Notes: generated from the letters alone by a model not told the origin. Numbered from the stretch's first letter, positions 58,501 through 63,599 are shown. The stretch is DNA of 64,000 nucleotides from Triplophysa rosa (GCF_024868665.1 NW_026634122.1:1-64000); one strand, 5' to 3'. Numbers and translations are program-made.

Positions 58501-58589
58501 TTCAAACTGTAGATGTCTTCCTATGTTTGAATTAGTGGACAGTCAGCCATCTCATCTAATCACTACTGATGTACTAAATCTCACTCCAG
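8406..58589 (+). CDS. atg4b: atg4b, cysteine protease ATG4B (12 coding exons; last exon off window)
   Basis: ATG4B cleaves the C-terminus of Atg8/LC3/GABARAP precursors to expose the glycine needed for lipidation, and later removes Atg8 from membranes; it acts in the cytosol. Joined exons give 370 codons without a stop, all introns GT-AG and in phase, against about 390 residues for the family. Peptidase C54 landmarks are present: Cys74 in [11 protein letters not shown], Trp142 in GQWYGPN, and Asp280/His282 in [21 protein letters not shown] and [18 protein letters not shown] favour the B over the A paralogue. The start at 8406 has a strong context (G at -3, G at +4) and gives an N-terminus of MDAATLTYD. 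The spacer encoded by exon 8 is two residues longer than in the human protein. The final exon, normally holding the LC3-interacting tail, lies beyond 64000. Confidence 0.95.
8416..10345 (+). other. atg4b: atg4b intron 1
   Basis: Holds one MITE-like block (9429-10087). The rest is AT-rich sequence with no feature I can name. The acceptor is CCCTCCAACAG. An ATG just upstream (10323) is in the intron and is not used in this model. Confidence 0.7.
9429..10087. mobile_element. MITE-like element in intron 1
   Basis: Terminal inverted repeats GGGTGCATCTCAATTC (left) and ATTGAGAAGCACCC (right), with purine/pyrimidine-rich sub-termini (repeated CCTCG runs at left, GAGGAGCGAGGA at right) that pair with each other. 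No coding capacity. I could not find a clear target duplication, so the family is open. Confidence 0.55.
10346..10447 (+). CDS. atg4b: atg4b exon 2
   Basis: Codes residues 4-37 with [19 protein letters not shown], the conserved N-terminal segment of ATG4. The donor is GTAACT. 102 nt, phase 1 at both ends. Confidence 0.95.
10534..10605 (+). CDS. atg4b: atg4b exon 3
   Basis: Codes residues 38-61, with [20 protein letters not shown]. The acceptor is TATCCCAG and the donor GTGAGA. Only an 86-bp intron separates it from exon 2. Confidence 0.95.
11048..11146 (+). CDS. atg4b: atg4b exon 4 (catalytic cysteine)
   Basis: Codes residues 62-94 with [20 protein letters not shown]; Cys74 is the nucleophile of the C54 family. 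The acceptor TTACAG is followed directly by GTGGC, and the reading frame confirms the cut at 11047/11048. Confidence 0.96.
11223..11324 (+). CDS. atg4b: atg4b exon 5
   Basis: Codes residues 95-128: [14 protein letters not shown], then [17 protein letters not shown], strongly ATG4-like. Donor GTACTA. Confidence 0.95.
   Translation, partial: TGDGIQVSGRGRNISVFSMLLLTRRTAIIPSTK
11436..11508 (+). CDS. atg4b: atg4b exon 6
   Basis: Codes residues 129-152: [18 protein letters not shown], then TVAQVLK. Trp142 corresponds to the substrate-groove tryptophan of the family. The donor GTAAGT opens the 9.2-kb intron 6. Confidence 0.95.
11647..13490. repeat. Large interrupted inverted repeat (two opposed hAT-like copies)
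   Basis: Left-arm segments (about 11647-11735 and 12430-12765) reappear as reverse complement at about 12985-13490; for example ATGACGTCACAAATATGC at left and GCATATTTGTGACGTCAT at right. The right arm lies inside the bounded element at 12954-13647, so the left arm is a second copy in opposite orientation. The left arm is split by an insertion (about 11736-12395) bordered by similar GTGTGAGT-GAGC motifs. Confidence 0.65.
12954..13647. mobile_element. hAT-like non-autonomous element
   Basis: Ends are GCAGTGTTTCCCACAGGATT and its near-perfect inverse AATCCTATGGGAAACACTGC. CAGTGTTTCCC is a common hAT-type terminus. About 694 bp with no transposase frame. Confidence 0.65.
13850..15879 (-). mobile_element. 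L2/CR1-type LINE, 3' half (reverse transcriptase C-part and 3' UTR)
   Basis: On the minus strand, 15879 down to 14842 encodes reverse transcriptase blocks: [15 protein letters not shown], then [30 protein letters not shown], and YADDTQLY, with a frameshift between the last two near 15385. A C-terminal part with [13 protein letters not shown] and [12 protein letters not shown] follows. The 3' UTR ends in GCGCTATATAAATAAAGTTGAGTTGAG at about 13850, a short-repeat tail typical of the group. Broken by frameshifts and stops. Confidence 0.85.
14036..14165. repeat. (CA)n-rich microsatellite in LINE 3' UTR
   Basis: Interrupted CA/CACG dinucleotide tract. The second LINE 3'-UTR copy at 16405-16520 carries the same kind of tract in the same place. 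Confidence 0.9.
15884..16201. mobile_element. TTAA-type MITE (AGGGACAGTTCACCC family)
   Basis: Left end TTAA-AGGGACAGTTCACCCAA followed by AATGAAAATTCTGTCATC; right end CATTTTTGGGTGAACTA, its inverse, truncated before the expected second TTAA. This is a very common repeat type in cyprinid genomes, from general knowledge. Confidence 0.75.
16230..16345. repeat. Three imperfect ~50-bp tandem units
   Basis: Units of the type TAACYCGGCTGGCTTKC followed by ATGACCAATC and CAATCAGATAAC are repeated three times with substitutions. No function is evident. Confidence 0.6.
16352..16670 (-). mobile_element. Second copy of the LINE 3' UTR
   Basis: Matches 13860-14310 (ACTTTATTTATATAG, then the CA tract, CTCAGTGAGAGCACAC, then CAATATTAATTAAG and the AAAGCAGCCCC block). 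Only the 3' UTR is present, so it is a 5'-truncated insertion or a duplication. Confidence 0.75.
17967..20290 (-). mobile_element. L2/CR1-type LINE, 5' half (esterase-like ORF1, endonuclease, RT N-part)
   Basis: Read from 20290 downwards on the minus strand: an SGNH-esterase-like segment (ICDSIVRN for the usual GDS block, and DGLHPSWAG at about 19770), then an APE-type endonuclease ([41 protein letters not shown]) at 19571-18741, then the linker and RT N-terminus ([16 protein letters not shown], then HDELSKII) at 18519-17970. Several stops and frameshifts separate the blocks. Esterase plus APE endonuclease is known for CR1/L2 LINEs. Confidence 0.85.
20737..20816 (+). CDS. atg4b: atg4b exon 7
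   Basis: Codes residues 153-179: [20 protein letters not shown], then VVIEEI. The acceptor ATCTAG restores the frame across the 9.2-kb transposon-filled intron 6. Confidence 0.95.
20998..21197 (+). CDS. atg4b: atg4b exon 8
   Basis: Codes residues 180-246. The first half ([16 protein letters not shown] and an acidic stretch) is the variable spacer of ATG4B; the second half ([20 protein letters not shown]) is conserved. Ends in phase 0 at donor GTATCA. Confidence 0.94.
21528..21803 (+). CDS. THAP-domain exon, open, transposon-derived
   Basis: 92 codons from ATG to a consensus donor (CCT|GTAAGT). C6-x2-C9-x38-C48-x2-H51 fits the THAP zinc-finger pattern, with the conserved Trp29, the Phe after the His, and a closing AIPTLF. 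THAP domains bind DNA at transposon ends or promoters. The first ATG giving a normal THAP N-terminus (MSKRSCVLC) is at 21528. No downstream exon can be identified in the element, so expression as a full protein is doubtful. It sits in sense orientation within atg4b intron 8, so an alternative transcript is conceivable but unproven. Confidence 0.7.
22275..22435. repeat. 27-bp tandem repeat, six CCAAT-bearing units
   Basis: Units spaced exactly 27 bp (first ACCAATCAC motifs at 22275, 22302, 22329) each contain ACCAATCACAGCAGACTA. The unit carries a CCAAT-box core. In frame it would encode [12 protein letters not shown] repeats. The later units diverge. It lies in the 3' part of TTAA element 1. 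Confidence 0.9.
23140..24655 (+). mobile_element. TTAA-flanked (Kolobok-like) element 2 with decayed THAP exon
   Basis: Flanked by TTAA at 23136-23139 and 24656-24659, with ends AGAGCACGTTTCA and TGAAACCTGCTCT. It has the same internal plan as element 1 (THAP exon, donor, then a CCAAT-containing block near 24398-24460) but the sequences are clearly diverged. The two are separate insertions of one family, not a recent duplication. Confidence 0.7.
23435..23707 (+). pseudogene. THAP-domain exon, two in-frame stops
   Basis: Same order as the exon at 21528: RCVLCC zinc ligands, then FSLPK, then CARHFTDDC, then IPTLFG. One TAA stands just before CARHF and one TAG lies further on. The donor (GCT|GTAAGT) is retained. 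Divergence from the open copy is substantial, which suggests an older insertion. Confidence 0.75.
25193..25271 (+). CDS. atg4b: atg4b exon 9
   Basis: Codes residues 247-272: [20 protein letters not shown], then YFIGFV. Acceptor CTACAG, donor GTGAGC. This sequence is the clearest ATG4B-versus-ATG4A discriminator in the gene. Confidence 0.96.
25313..25823. mobile_element. hAT-type MITE in intron 9
   Basis: Starts TAGGGATGTAACGATTCAC and ends GTGAATCATTACATCCCTA. Flanks ACAGAAAG (25305-25312) and ATAGAAAG (25824-25831) are a 7/8 target duplication. No coding capacity. Confidence 0.85.
25974..26937. mobile_element. TTAA-type MITE containing a SINE
   Basis: Flanked by TTAA (25970-25973, 26938-26941). 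Termini AGGGATACTTCGGCC and GGCTGAAATATCCCT open about 140 bp of imperfect inverted repeat (for example ATGACTTTCTTCTTGAAGAA at left). Its middle is interrupted by the SINE at 26490-26655. Confidence 0.8.
26490..26655 (-). mobile_element. tRNA-derived SINE, minus strand
   Basis: On the minus strand the tRNA-like head has TGGCTTAGTGGTTAGAGC (box A) and CATGGGTTCGATCCC (box B), and the body ends with the teleost-conserved AGTCGCTTTGGATAAAAGCG block. Same family as 58085-58237. Confidence 0.85.
27151..27296 (+). CDS. atg4b: atg4b exon 10 (catalytic Asp/His)
   Basis: Codes residues 273-321 with [18 protein letters not shown]; Asp280 and His282 complete the catalytic triad. Then [13 protein letters not shown] and ELDPSIAA. 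Ends in phase 0 at GTAAGT, opening the 31-kb intron 10. Confidence 0.96.
27535..28375 (+). mobile_element. DIRS retrotransposon, segment 1: left terminal region and gag-like ORF
   Basis: The terminal part shares GAAGGGCATCCGTACC and GAAGCATCCAATTGCACC (inverted) with the right end at 55809-56055. From about 27855 a frame starting [15 protein letters not shown] runs to 28375, with [14 protein letters not shown] and [19 protein letters not shown] take it as the gag-like ORF by position and by the continuing DIRS RT downstream. It is cut at TAA 28373-28375 by the Harbinger-like element and continues at 29992. The outermost terminal bases appear rearranged. Confidence 0.75.
28376..29988 (+). mobile_element. 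Harbinger-like element inserted in the DIRS gag
   Basis: Termini GCGGCCGGGCCACACATAC and GTATGTATGGCCCGGCCG are inverted copies, and TAA stands at both sides (28373-28375, 29989-29991), a 3-bp duplication as in PIF/Harbinger. A mini-gene start is visible: ATGG|GTAAGT at 28527, acceptor at 28622, then [20 protein letters not shown], plausible as an N-terminus of a Harbinger protein. The rest is replaced by the nested element at 28756-29714. Confidence 0.65.
28756..29714. mobile_element. hAT-type non-autonomous element nested in the Harbinger-like element
   Basis: Starts TAGGGCTGTCAACGTTAA, ends ATCGATTGACAGCACTA, with a perfect 8-bp duplication CAAATAAC (28748-28755, 29715-29722). Related in inverted orientation to the outer parts of 21220-25084; this copy is uninterrupted and shows the native length, 959 bp. 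Confidence 0.92.
29992..31087 (+). mobile_element. DIRS segment 2: end of gag and reverse transcriptase N-part
   Basis: Continues the DIRS after the Harbinger-like insert. Near 30720-31083, in more than one frame, it encodes RT blocks of the DIRS type: [46 protein letters not shown] and, at the break, LRILTYID. Frameshifts between these blocks show decay. The last four bases, TAGA (31084-31087), are the target duplication of the LTR element that follows. Confidence 0.8.
31088..32552 (-). repeat. 3' LTR of the tRNA-Ala ERV-like element
   Basis: Nearly identical to 40031-41502, differing by scattered substitutions and small indels (for example GTGATTAACC versus GTGAGTAACC near the left end). 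Confidence 0.9.
32553..32565 (-). promoter_or_regulatory. Polypurine tract of the tRNA-Ala ERV-like element
   Basis: AAGAGGGGGGATA on the minus strand abuts the LTR start TGTAGGG, the position of the plus-strand primer in retroviruses and LTR retrotransposons. Confidence 0.75.
32640..33250 (-). pseudogene. Possible envelope C-terminal remnant
   Basis: Just upstream of the 3' LTR on the minus strand, overlapping frames include a hydrophobic segment ([12 protein letters not shown]) followed by basic residues, as in an envelope transmembrane anchor and tail. Frames are broken. The call rests on position and one membrane segment only. Confidence 0.35.
33251..40008 (-). other. Interior of the tRNA-Ala ERV-like element, no intact gene
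   Basis: No frame longer than about 116 codons and no polymerase or protease signature that I recognise. Near 39600-39830 two imperfect direct repeats (TTCGCGCTAAnAGAGGATTTC) lie in the presumed leader. Around 37900-38500 the sequence is GC-rich. Confidence 0.5.
40009..40025 (-). promoter_or_regulatory. Primer-binding site matching tRNA-Ala
   Basis: On the minus strand, five bases after the LTR, TGGTGGAGAATGCGGGC equals the complement of the 3' end of vertebrate tRNA-Ala (from knowledge of that tRNA) over 17 bases. It fixes the element's orientation and primer type. Confidence 0.8.
40031..41502 (-). repeat. 5' LTR of the tRNA-Ala ERV-like element
   Basis: Direct copy of 31088-32552; TAGA follows at 41503-41506. 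Confidence 0.9.
41503..42781 (+). mobile_element. DIRS segment 3: RT C-part and RNase H
   Basis: Open for about 425 codons from the insertion scar. It opens with [13 protein letters not shown] (second half of the RT active-site motif) and [15 protein letters not shown], then RNase [34 protein letters not shown] and [10 protein letters not shown], then a DIRS-typical tail, [13 protein letters not shown] and RWPKHRTL. RNase H normally has Asp in the RCNN position (DN), so a catalytic residue appears replaced by Asn. Reading continues to the MITE at 42782. Confidence 0.9.
42782..43383. mobile_element. MITE in the DIRS, between RNase H and recombinase
   Basis: Termini AGCGGGTTTCCATC and GATGGAAACCCGG, with CTA on both sides (42779-42781, 43384-43386). 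602 bp, no coding capacity. The 3-bp duplication hints at Harbinger-type mobilisation. Confidence 0.75.
43384..43671 (+). mobile_element. DIRS segment 4: tyrosine recombinase N-terminal part
   Basis: Encodes, with a frame break, [21 protein letters not shown] and later [20 protein letters not shown], the core-binding region of DIRS tyrosine recombinases, which integrate circular DNA without target duplication. Interrupted at 43671 by the element at 43672-46740. Confidence 0.85.
43758..43845. repeat. Perfect hairpin, 40-bp arms, 8-nt loop
   Basis: 43758-43797 and 43806-43845 are exact reverse complements, with TCTTTATT between. Transcribed from either strand it would fold into a long perfect stem. 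Confidence 0.97.
43846..44924 (+). mobile_element. Tc1/mariner-like fragment with inverted internal duplication
   Basis: CAGTTAGGGCCATAAATATT at the left is a typical teleost Tc1/mariner-type terminus. Decayed frames follow. Segment 44391-44474 recurs inverted at about 44831-44918 (TATGAGAT, TGATGACATTATCCTCTCCATG), giving arms of about 84 bp spaced by 360 bp. Confidence 0.55.
44925..45790 (+). mobile_element. DIRS fragment with recombinase catalytic C-terminus
   Basis: Matches segment 5 (46780-46963) and then extends beyond it. The extension encodes [14 protein letters not shown], the HxxR motif of DIRS tyrosine recombinases, then [11 protein letters not shown] with the candidate nucleophile Tyr. 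One TAG lies between the two motifs. It ends with GTGACCGTCCTCTGGCTTGCGGA, also present at 46970. It is a second, separately inserted or converted DIRS copy. Confidence 0.8.
46741..47117 (+). mobile_element. DIRS segment 5: recombinase mid-part, internal deletion, complementary region
   Basis: Resumes after the hAT-type insert. Matching to the fragment at 44925 stops at about 46963, and the reading then jumps to GACCGTCCTCTGGC, so the HxxR/Tyr region is deleted here. At 47054-47103, GGTTACTGTCGTAACCCCGG and TTCTCTGAAACATTGAGT are the inverse of the right end at about 56000-56047: the internal complementary/terminal repeat arrangement expected of DIRS. AGAG (47114-47117) is the target duplication of the retrovirus. 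Confidence 0.8.
47118..47527 (-). repeat. 3' LTR of the tRNA-Ser ERV
   Basis: Direct copy of 55398-55808. Six differences are visible in the first ~150 bp. Confidence 0.92.
47528..47538 (-). promoter_or_regulatory. Polypurine tract of the tRNA-Ser ERV
   Basis: AAAGGGGGAAA on the minus strand, immediately before LTR start TGTTGAAG. Confidence 0.8.
47948..48169 (-). pseudogene. Retroviral envelope C-terminal remnant
   Basis: A 73-codon frame near the 3' LTR contains a hydrophobic stretch ([15 protein letters not shown]) and a polar tail, in the position of the envelope membrane anchor. The upstream part is displaced by the hAT-type element at 48204. Called by position and composition. Confidence 0.45.
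48204..49493. mobile_element. hAT-type element nested in the ERV
   Basis: Starts TAGGGCTGGGCGGAATGAC, ends GGTCATTCCGCCCACCCCTA. Flanks CTCCCCTT and CTCCCCAC (48196-48203, 49494-49501) agree at 6/8. Near 48390-48450 there is a GC-rich block with GGCCGGCAG and CTGCCGGCC in inverted orientation. No transposase frame. Confidence 0.82.
49551..50112. mobile_element. hAT-type MITE nested in the ERV, perfect target duplication
   Basis: Starts CAGTGGTTCCCAACCCGGGG, ends AAAAGGTTGGGAACCACG, with CCTTACAG at 49543-49550 and 50113-50120. CAGTGGTTCCCAACC is a classic hAT-Charlie-type terminus. 562 bp, non-coding. Confidence 0.95.
50410..50940 (-). pseudogene. Retroviral integrase C-terminal part, frameshifted
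   Basis: Minus-strand frames contain a gammaretrovirus-like pol end: [15 protein letters not shown] and, in another frame, [19 protein letters not shown]. At least one frameshift separates them, so no functional integrase can be read. Adjacent sequence toward 51000 no longer reads as pol. Confidence 0.75.
51000..51560 (+). mobile_element. LINE 3'-terminal fragment (L2/Rex-like), decayed
   Basis: + strand frames echo the end of CR1/L2-type RT proteins: [17 protein letters not shown] in one frame, then [11 protein letters not shown] and [13 protein letters not shown] in others. All are frameshifted. It lies in the ERV interior, opposite to the ERV orientation. Confidence 0.5.
51561..54250 (-). 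other. ERV interior, T/C-rich on the + strand, no gene recognised
   Basis: Only short frames on the minus strand, none with a recognised gag, protease or RT motif. Presumably decayed gag/pol of the surrounding ERV. Confidence 0.45.
54268..54785. repeat. 69-bp tandem repeat array in ERV leader region
   Basis: Units recur every 69 bp exactly (GTTTTCAC motifs at 54363, 54432, 54501, 54570, 54639), five well-conserved and one degenerate unit at each side. 69 is a multiple of three, and both strands stay open through the conserved units. Confidence 0.93.
55377..55394 (-). promoter_or_regulatory. Primer-binding site matching tRNA-Ser
   Basis: Minus strand, three bases after the LTR: TGGCGACGAGGATGAGAT, one mismatch in 18 to the complement of the vertebrate tRNA-Ser(GCT) 3' end (tRNA sequence from general knowledge). 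Confidence 0.8.
55398..55808 (-). repeat. 5' LTR of the tRNA-Ser ERV
   Basis: Direct copy of 47118-47527; followed by AGAG at 55809-55812. Confidence 0.92.
55809..56055 (+). mobile_element. DIRS segment 6: right terminal region
   Basis: Inverted relative to segment 1 (GGTGCAATTGGATGCTTC, GGTACGGATGCCCTTCC) and to 47054-47103 (GAACCGGGGTTACGACAG). This is the right inverted terminal repeat of the DIRS element; unrelated intron sequence starts after about 56050. Confidence 0.8.
56225..56690. repeat. Minisatellite, 35-bp core unit carrying TATAAA
   Basis: The best units (56461, 56496, 56531 starts) are spaced 35 bp and read CCCGCGTTCTATAAAGAAGA, then CTCGCGTCGGCGCAG. Flanking units diverge and vary in length. 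Each unit includes a TATAAA and CpG-rich blocks. Confidence 0.92.
56687..57785. mobile_element. Possible hAT-like element(s), boundaries unclear
   Basis: GGGCTATTCAATTGGCGGCC at the left resembles hAT-Charlie-type termini of vertebrates. A matching right end is not convincing (GGAGCCCTG near 57783 is the best candidate). The interior 57100-57720 is AT-rich without a gene. Confidence 0.35.
58085..58237 (+). mobile_element. tRNA-derived SINE, plus strand
   Basis: GGCTCAGTGGTTAGAGTA (box A) and CATGGGTTCGATCAC (box B), then the conserved CTTTGGATAAAAGCATCTGC body. It lies 120 bp upstream of exon 11 and is the same family as 26490-26655 in opposite orientation. Confidence 0.88.
58361..58417 (+). 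CDS. atg4b: atg4b exon 11
   Basis: 19 codons, residues 322-340: [19 protein letters not shown], the conserved segment after the catalytic pair. Acceptor CGCTTAG, donor GTCATT (GT with a weak +3 to +5). Phase 0 at both sides. Confidence 0.95.
58499..58589 (+). CDS. atg4b: atg4b exon 12
   Basis: Residues 341-370: [20 protein letters not shown], then TTDVLNLTP, matching the ATG4B C-terminal region. Ends in phase 1 at GTAATC. The last exon, with the stop, was not found before 64000. Confidence 0.94.
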
Positions 58590-59206
58590 GTAATCATGAA
58601 TATTATATGTTGCATCCATTGTACGCAGATTCAAATATATATGGTATACGGTAGGGATGGGCATTTTTCAATAAAATCATATTCGAATATTTGAGCTCAT
58701 TTAAAACGAATATTGGAATATTTGTTTATTTAAATCAAGTTAAAGGTACAGTTCGTAACAATTTTGCAGTAAAATATCCAAAAACCACTAAGCCAGTGTT
58801 ATATATTTTGTTCAGCTGAGTACTTATCTCAAATGTTTCAAACTACTTTTAAATCGTAAGAAAATCGGCATTCTAAACAGTGATACGGGGCCGTGCAGCC
58901 GCCTGTCAATGGCGTCATATCCGCGTTACCCTTTGTTACCGCATTTACTGATGTAGAAACCGCATGACAACAATGATTGATTTGAACACTTGAAACTGTG
59001 CAGTGTTATCACACCATCGAATTGGACATATTTACTAATTCTAATGATCAGATCACCACCGCATACACCGTTGTTCTCTCTGTCGTTTCATTGTAAGTGT
59101 CTGTCTTATTTAGCTCTGCATTGTATCAATAAATAAAATCAACAAAGGTAACAGGAACGATGGTACATTTAAAATGGAAAAAAAAACATCGGTGCGAACT
59201 TCAATT

Positions 59207-60293
59207 TAGGGCTGAAGCTATCGATTTATTTTAGTAATCGAGTATTCTACTGATTTTCCATCGATTAATCGGGTATTCTTTTTAGTACTAAAGTACTTTT
59301 TCTTTATTAAAGAGCAACTCTAAATATACAAGAGAAAATAAGACAGGTCTCTTAAAATGAACAGCTAATTTGTTTCCTTTTTAGAAAAATTAACATATTT
59401 ATTGCTGAAATTGCATACATTAATATCTGTGAAAACTAAACCCATTTAGTACATTCCATTGCCATATTACATTCAAAATGCAATACAGGCCTAATACAAA
59501 TGTATAAATAAGAAACATGAATAAAAATAGAAAGAATAATTTCAAAGGTAAACAACTAACTTCAGCTTATGCATGATTCATTTAGTTTATCTAAATTAGT
59601 TTTAGTTTCTTTTTTTACTATTAAATAGTAATATATTTGTCCACATAAAAATACTGAGTTAACCAGACTTTTATTTTGGCAGGTCATCAGAAGACGCTTA
59701 TTTTTTAGTGTGTTAGCTTCACTCAGTAAAATGTTCTGAAATAAACTCTCAGAGCAACTCTGGAGATGAAGTTCATGTGTTCATGTCCTCATAAAGCGCA
59801 GACGCAGACAAATTCATGAGCACCACGCATATGTAGCACGTTAAACTGTGCAGTTCATTCACTCAGACACGCAGAACAGCAAGATGGCATGTGTAAATAA
59901 CAGGATTTGGCATCCACTAGTCCGAATCTAGTTTTATGGACTCAATGCAGCCGGAAAACAAGTTTCACTCGCAAAATAGACTAAAACTAAGTAAAATGGC
60001 AGTTCACCATTTCAGTAAGCTATCGCTTATTTATCAGCATGAGAAATACGTGTGAGCGCGTGAACAGACTAAAATGCGTGTTTCTCACGTTGAATGTGTG
60101 AGACTTGAGAGCCCTGTAACATGAATAGAGTTTCGCGGGCTGTGTGTTAGTAATAACGGTCCGTGGGGAAACGCAGCGCTCCGTGTGTACTGTAGTTAAA
60201 TGGATTAAACGAGGCTTCGAGGCAATTCAAATTGCCTCGATGATTTTTTGTATTCGAATTACTCGAGTTACTCGAGGAATCGTTTCAGCCCTA
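59207..60293. mobile_element. hAT-type element, perfect 8-bp target duplication
   Basis: Starts TAGGGCTGAAGCTATCG, ends GAATCGTTTCAGCCCTA, flanked by CTTCAATT (59199-59206, 60294-60301). 1,087 bp. It shows the full form of the family truncated at 1943-2561. Confidence 0.93.
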
Positions 60294-60529
60294 CTTCAAT
60301 TAGAAATCTATTTACATATGCTATAACGCAATGGCCACATTTTAAGTTCTTAGAAGAAAATAGAGGCTTTTAGGTATGGAAAAAGGTACCAATCTTATGC
60401 TAAGGCCAAATTCAACATTGGCAGTCAAATGTACATTTTCATGTTTGTATTAGCATTAGTTGATGTATTTTTTATTAACGAACATGAATTTACAAAGAAC
60501 AACCTCTCATTATGGTAATAAATAAAAAT

Positions 60530-60860
60530 ATAGCTGCAAGCAGCGACACGGGGCCAAGCCCACAAAATGCAGCAACGACAGAGGACAGCCTTACCAGCAC
60601 AGAGCAAAGAGAGCAAAAAGGCAGAAAGAGAACATGCGTGAAAAACGGATAGGTTTAAAGAATATCCGAAAATGAAATCACAACGCACACTTCATATATA
60701 CAAGCAAAAGATGTACCTCTCGGGATTCGAACCCCGCGACCTTGTGTCGAGGGGTGAGTTTCATTAGGTTGAGACACTCTGTTGACTTAGAGCACCGTGC
60801 CTGCCGAGGAGAGCTTTCAGAGCTTCAGTGTTCGACATAGGCCAATACCCGAAGGGGCTG
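60530..60860. mobile_element. Repeat with tRNA-like segment
   Basis: Starts TATAGCTGCAAGCAGCGACA followed by CGGGGCCAAGC, a repeat start I know from teleost genomes. On the minus strand near 60717-60750, GGGGTTCGAATCCCGAGAGG looks like a tRNA T-arm (box B), but no complete tRNA folds, so it is a tRNA-related repeat. Confidence 0.45.
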
Positions 60861-61021
60861 AGATGACACTATATTATAAAGTCATTACAGATGAAGCGAA
60901 AAGGCATTCTAATAGTGTCTTGTATAATTGTGAAAATGACCTATTTAGATAGCATTTTTAATTTTCGAATAATTATTGCAGATTGAATTTTCAAATATAC
61001 ATGCATACCCCTAATATACGG

Positions 61022-61754
61022 TACACATTAAGAGAATTAGAAGCACAAATAAATAAAAATGTTGTTGTGCAAGTTATTAGCTAATCAAGCATTATAAGTG
61101 GCTTTATACAATTCAAATGAAATCCTGTGAGAGGCCATTCAAGACATAGTTCAAACTTTATTCACGCACACTATCAATCTCTCTCTCATACACTCAGGCC
61201 CGGCTCCAGAGATGAGATGAAAGGTGGGCCAAGTGATTTTCCAGGTGGGCGGAGGGGGAGTAACTATATATATATATTTTCCCCAAACTATTTACTATAA
61301 ACGAACTGTTTACAAAATAACTATTTAGCTTTTTGAATTATTCTTACGTCTAGTATTAATATTGTATAACATTTTTATTTTTACCTTCTTATGCATGTAT
61401 TTACATATTTTTTACATTTACATTTATTTTACATGTTACAATTTAGTAACTTTAGATTTGATGAAAAAATAAAAAGAGCTATTCATATCACTATAATATT
61501 CTCAGCATTAACTTTCTGCTCATTTTAGAGAATTCTGTCTGTGCAGAAACTACATGAAAAACATATGATGAAATATGAGAAAGAGACAATGTCACAGGCA
61601 CAGTCAACTTTGAAGAGGTATTTCTCAAAAAACTGCCCCAAAAATAAAACATATATTCAGCCATTTCTGTGAGTCTCTGTCCAAAGATCATACGAGCTGA
61701 GCTTGGGAAAAAATACCACATTTGTCTAAGGAGCAACGGAAAAACTGGTTACAA
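61022..61754. other. Intron 12 sequence, nothing recognised
   Basis: AT-rich, with short T/A runs near 61260-61450 and no gene or element ends I can support. Confidence 0.5.
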
Positions 61755-61946
61755 CAGGGGCGGGGAACCTTGATCCTGGAGGCCCACTGTCCTGCAGATT
61801 TAGCTCAAACCAGCTCAAACACATGCCTGTTGTGAAGTTTCTAGTAATGTTGAAGACTTTTTTGAGCTGGTTCAGGTGTGTTTGATTAGGTTGGAGATAA
61901 ACAGTGCAGGACAATGGCCCTCCAGTATCAAGGTTCCCCACTCCTG
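61755..61946. mobile_element. Short hAT-type MITE
   Basis: CAGGGGCGGGGAACCTTGAT at left and ATCAAGGTTCCCCACTCCTG at right are inverted copies. Flanks GGTTACAA and CTTTACAA agree at 6/8. 192 bp. Confidence 0.85.
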
Positions 61947-62809
61947 CTTTACAATAATTTATGAACCGAATGTTGGAAAATGACAAATGAGACATCAATG
62001 GAATTGGCATGGACAAGGAGAAATAATGACTGTCAAGACATACATATTAAACAGAGTGTTCAAGAATTATAAGCATTTTTTTATAAAAAAGTTACATCTT
62101 ATGATAGATCCAACTATGAGATATGGCTTGTAGATCTTTCCGATCATAAATTTAGAGTCCAGTTTCACTAGATCTCTCTCCGTCAGGAACTTATTAAACC
62201 TGGAAATATCAACTCCGTTGTGAGTCAATAGATACAGCGCTGAAGGGAAGAACAGCAGGCAGGAGACGAAGTGATGTTAAATAAACTGAAAAATGATTTA
62301 TTGAATAATCTCAGTTGAGCTTTGATGCTCAGTCAAGCTCTGTCAAACTTCGTCTGACTAGAAACAGATTCAATATGTGTTTTTAACCATTCAAGATTAC
62401 AGTATCAAAACATTGTCTCATGACGTTATTATGAACCTTGAGATGGAGACCATTGGATACTCATATCAGCATAAGAGACAATACAACTCCCAACAAGGTT
62501 AAACAACAGGAAAGTAAGGAACAAATAATACGAATAGAAGTGAACAATAAAATAGATGAATGAATACATATGATAAATGAATATTGTAATGAATGAGATA
62601 AATGAAATAGAATAATAAAATGAAATAAAACAAGAAACTGTATGTTTCTATCCAGATCCACCATTCCCCCCTCTTAATCATGTATGAAATAATTAGATTA
62701 TGTATGATTATAAATCTAACTGATTAAAAGCAAGCAACCTGCATAATCATAACAAACCAACAAAAAAAGTTTGGTTGATCAGACCATTCTTTTCCTTTCT
62801 CCGTGCCCT

Positions 62810-63413
62810 TTAAATGGACAGGTTATTTTCTCTTTTATACCGCGTACTAGCATGAGTAAAGGAGGTGTGTCTAGTTTCATTGAGCTGTTGTCTGACCAGC
62901 ATTGTACTTTTGGCAAAGCAAATATACAACTTCAAAGTAATGTACAAGAGCAAGATGATTTTTACCCCTGATTCTACAATTGTTACAAATGCTTTCAAAT
63001 GATTCCAGATTGGACCTAATATTGATCCGAACCATATATCCCATTCAGATGAGAATATACCATGATCTTTGTTGATTTTAGCAACCTGTTCATGTAGAAC
63101 TTAAGCTAAATTGTGGACTATTCCCTCAGAATTGTCTTTGTTCTTGAAATGCAGACACATAATCAGAGTTCACCAACTCTTGATAATGTGGTCTCTCGGC
63201 GTACTGATCTCGAGGTTTAAAATAGAGCGACGCCTCTCTTATCCGGTCTGCAGGTGGTTGACGCCACAGAGTGTCCTCTGCATGATAAGACCTGAATCTT
63301 TCTGCAACCTGCCGATCTGTCTGGAATCTGTATACATCAATCTGTAAACACAAGAAGAAAAGAGAAAGGAGACAGAGGAGTTCCACATTCAAGGAAACAA
63401 ATAATGTCATCAA
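62810..63413 (-). pseudogene. Deleted retroviral envelope remnant
   Basis: A frame starting with a signal-peptide-like hydrophobic segment (63413 downwards, LLCLLSLFFLCLQ) and a second frame with a membrane anchor (62810-62998, IILLLYITLKLYI) lie only about 600 bp apart, far too close for a complete envelope gene, so most of it is missing. Confidence 0.5.
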
Positions 63414-63599
63414 CCGGCGTTGAAGCGTTGACCTTACTGAAGCGTTGACCTTACTTTAACTATTTTGAATCCCTTGTAAAAATCAAGCAGAGACCGTACG
63501 ACTAAGCTGTAGTTTGGTGTAAGCTAATTGCCCATAGCCCTCCCCCTATGTTCATCATGAGGGTGACCCCCAAGTCACTAATAGACAAGGTTCTTCTCA

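Larger units (their letters stand above)
58652..61013. mobile_element. hAT-type element in intron 12, with nested elements
   Basis: Starts TAGGGATGGGCATTTTTC, ends ACATGCATACCCCTA. Flanks GTATACGG and ATATACGG (58644-58651, 61014-61021) match at 7/8. It contains a complete hAT-type element (59207-60293) and an AAAGGTACAGTTCGTAAC-type MITE start near 58742. Confidence 0.87.

Noticed and set aside
60700..60760. A tRNA gene on the minus strand
   Set aside because: A T-arm-like GGGGTTCGAATCCC is present, but I could not place an acceptor stem or anticodon arm; better explained as a tRNA-related repeat.
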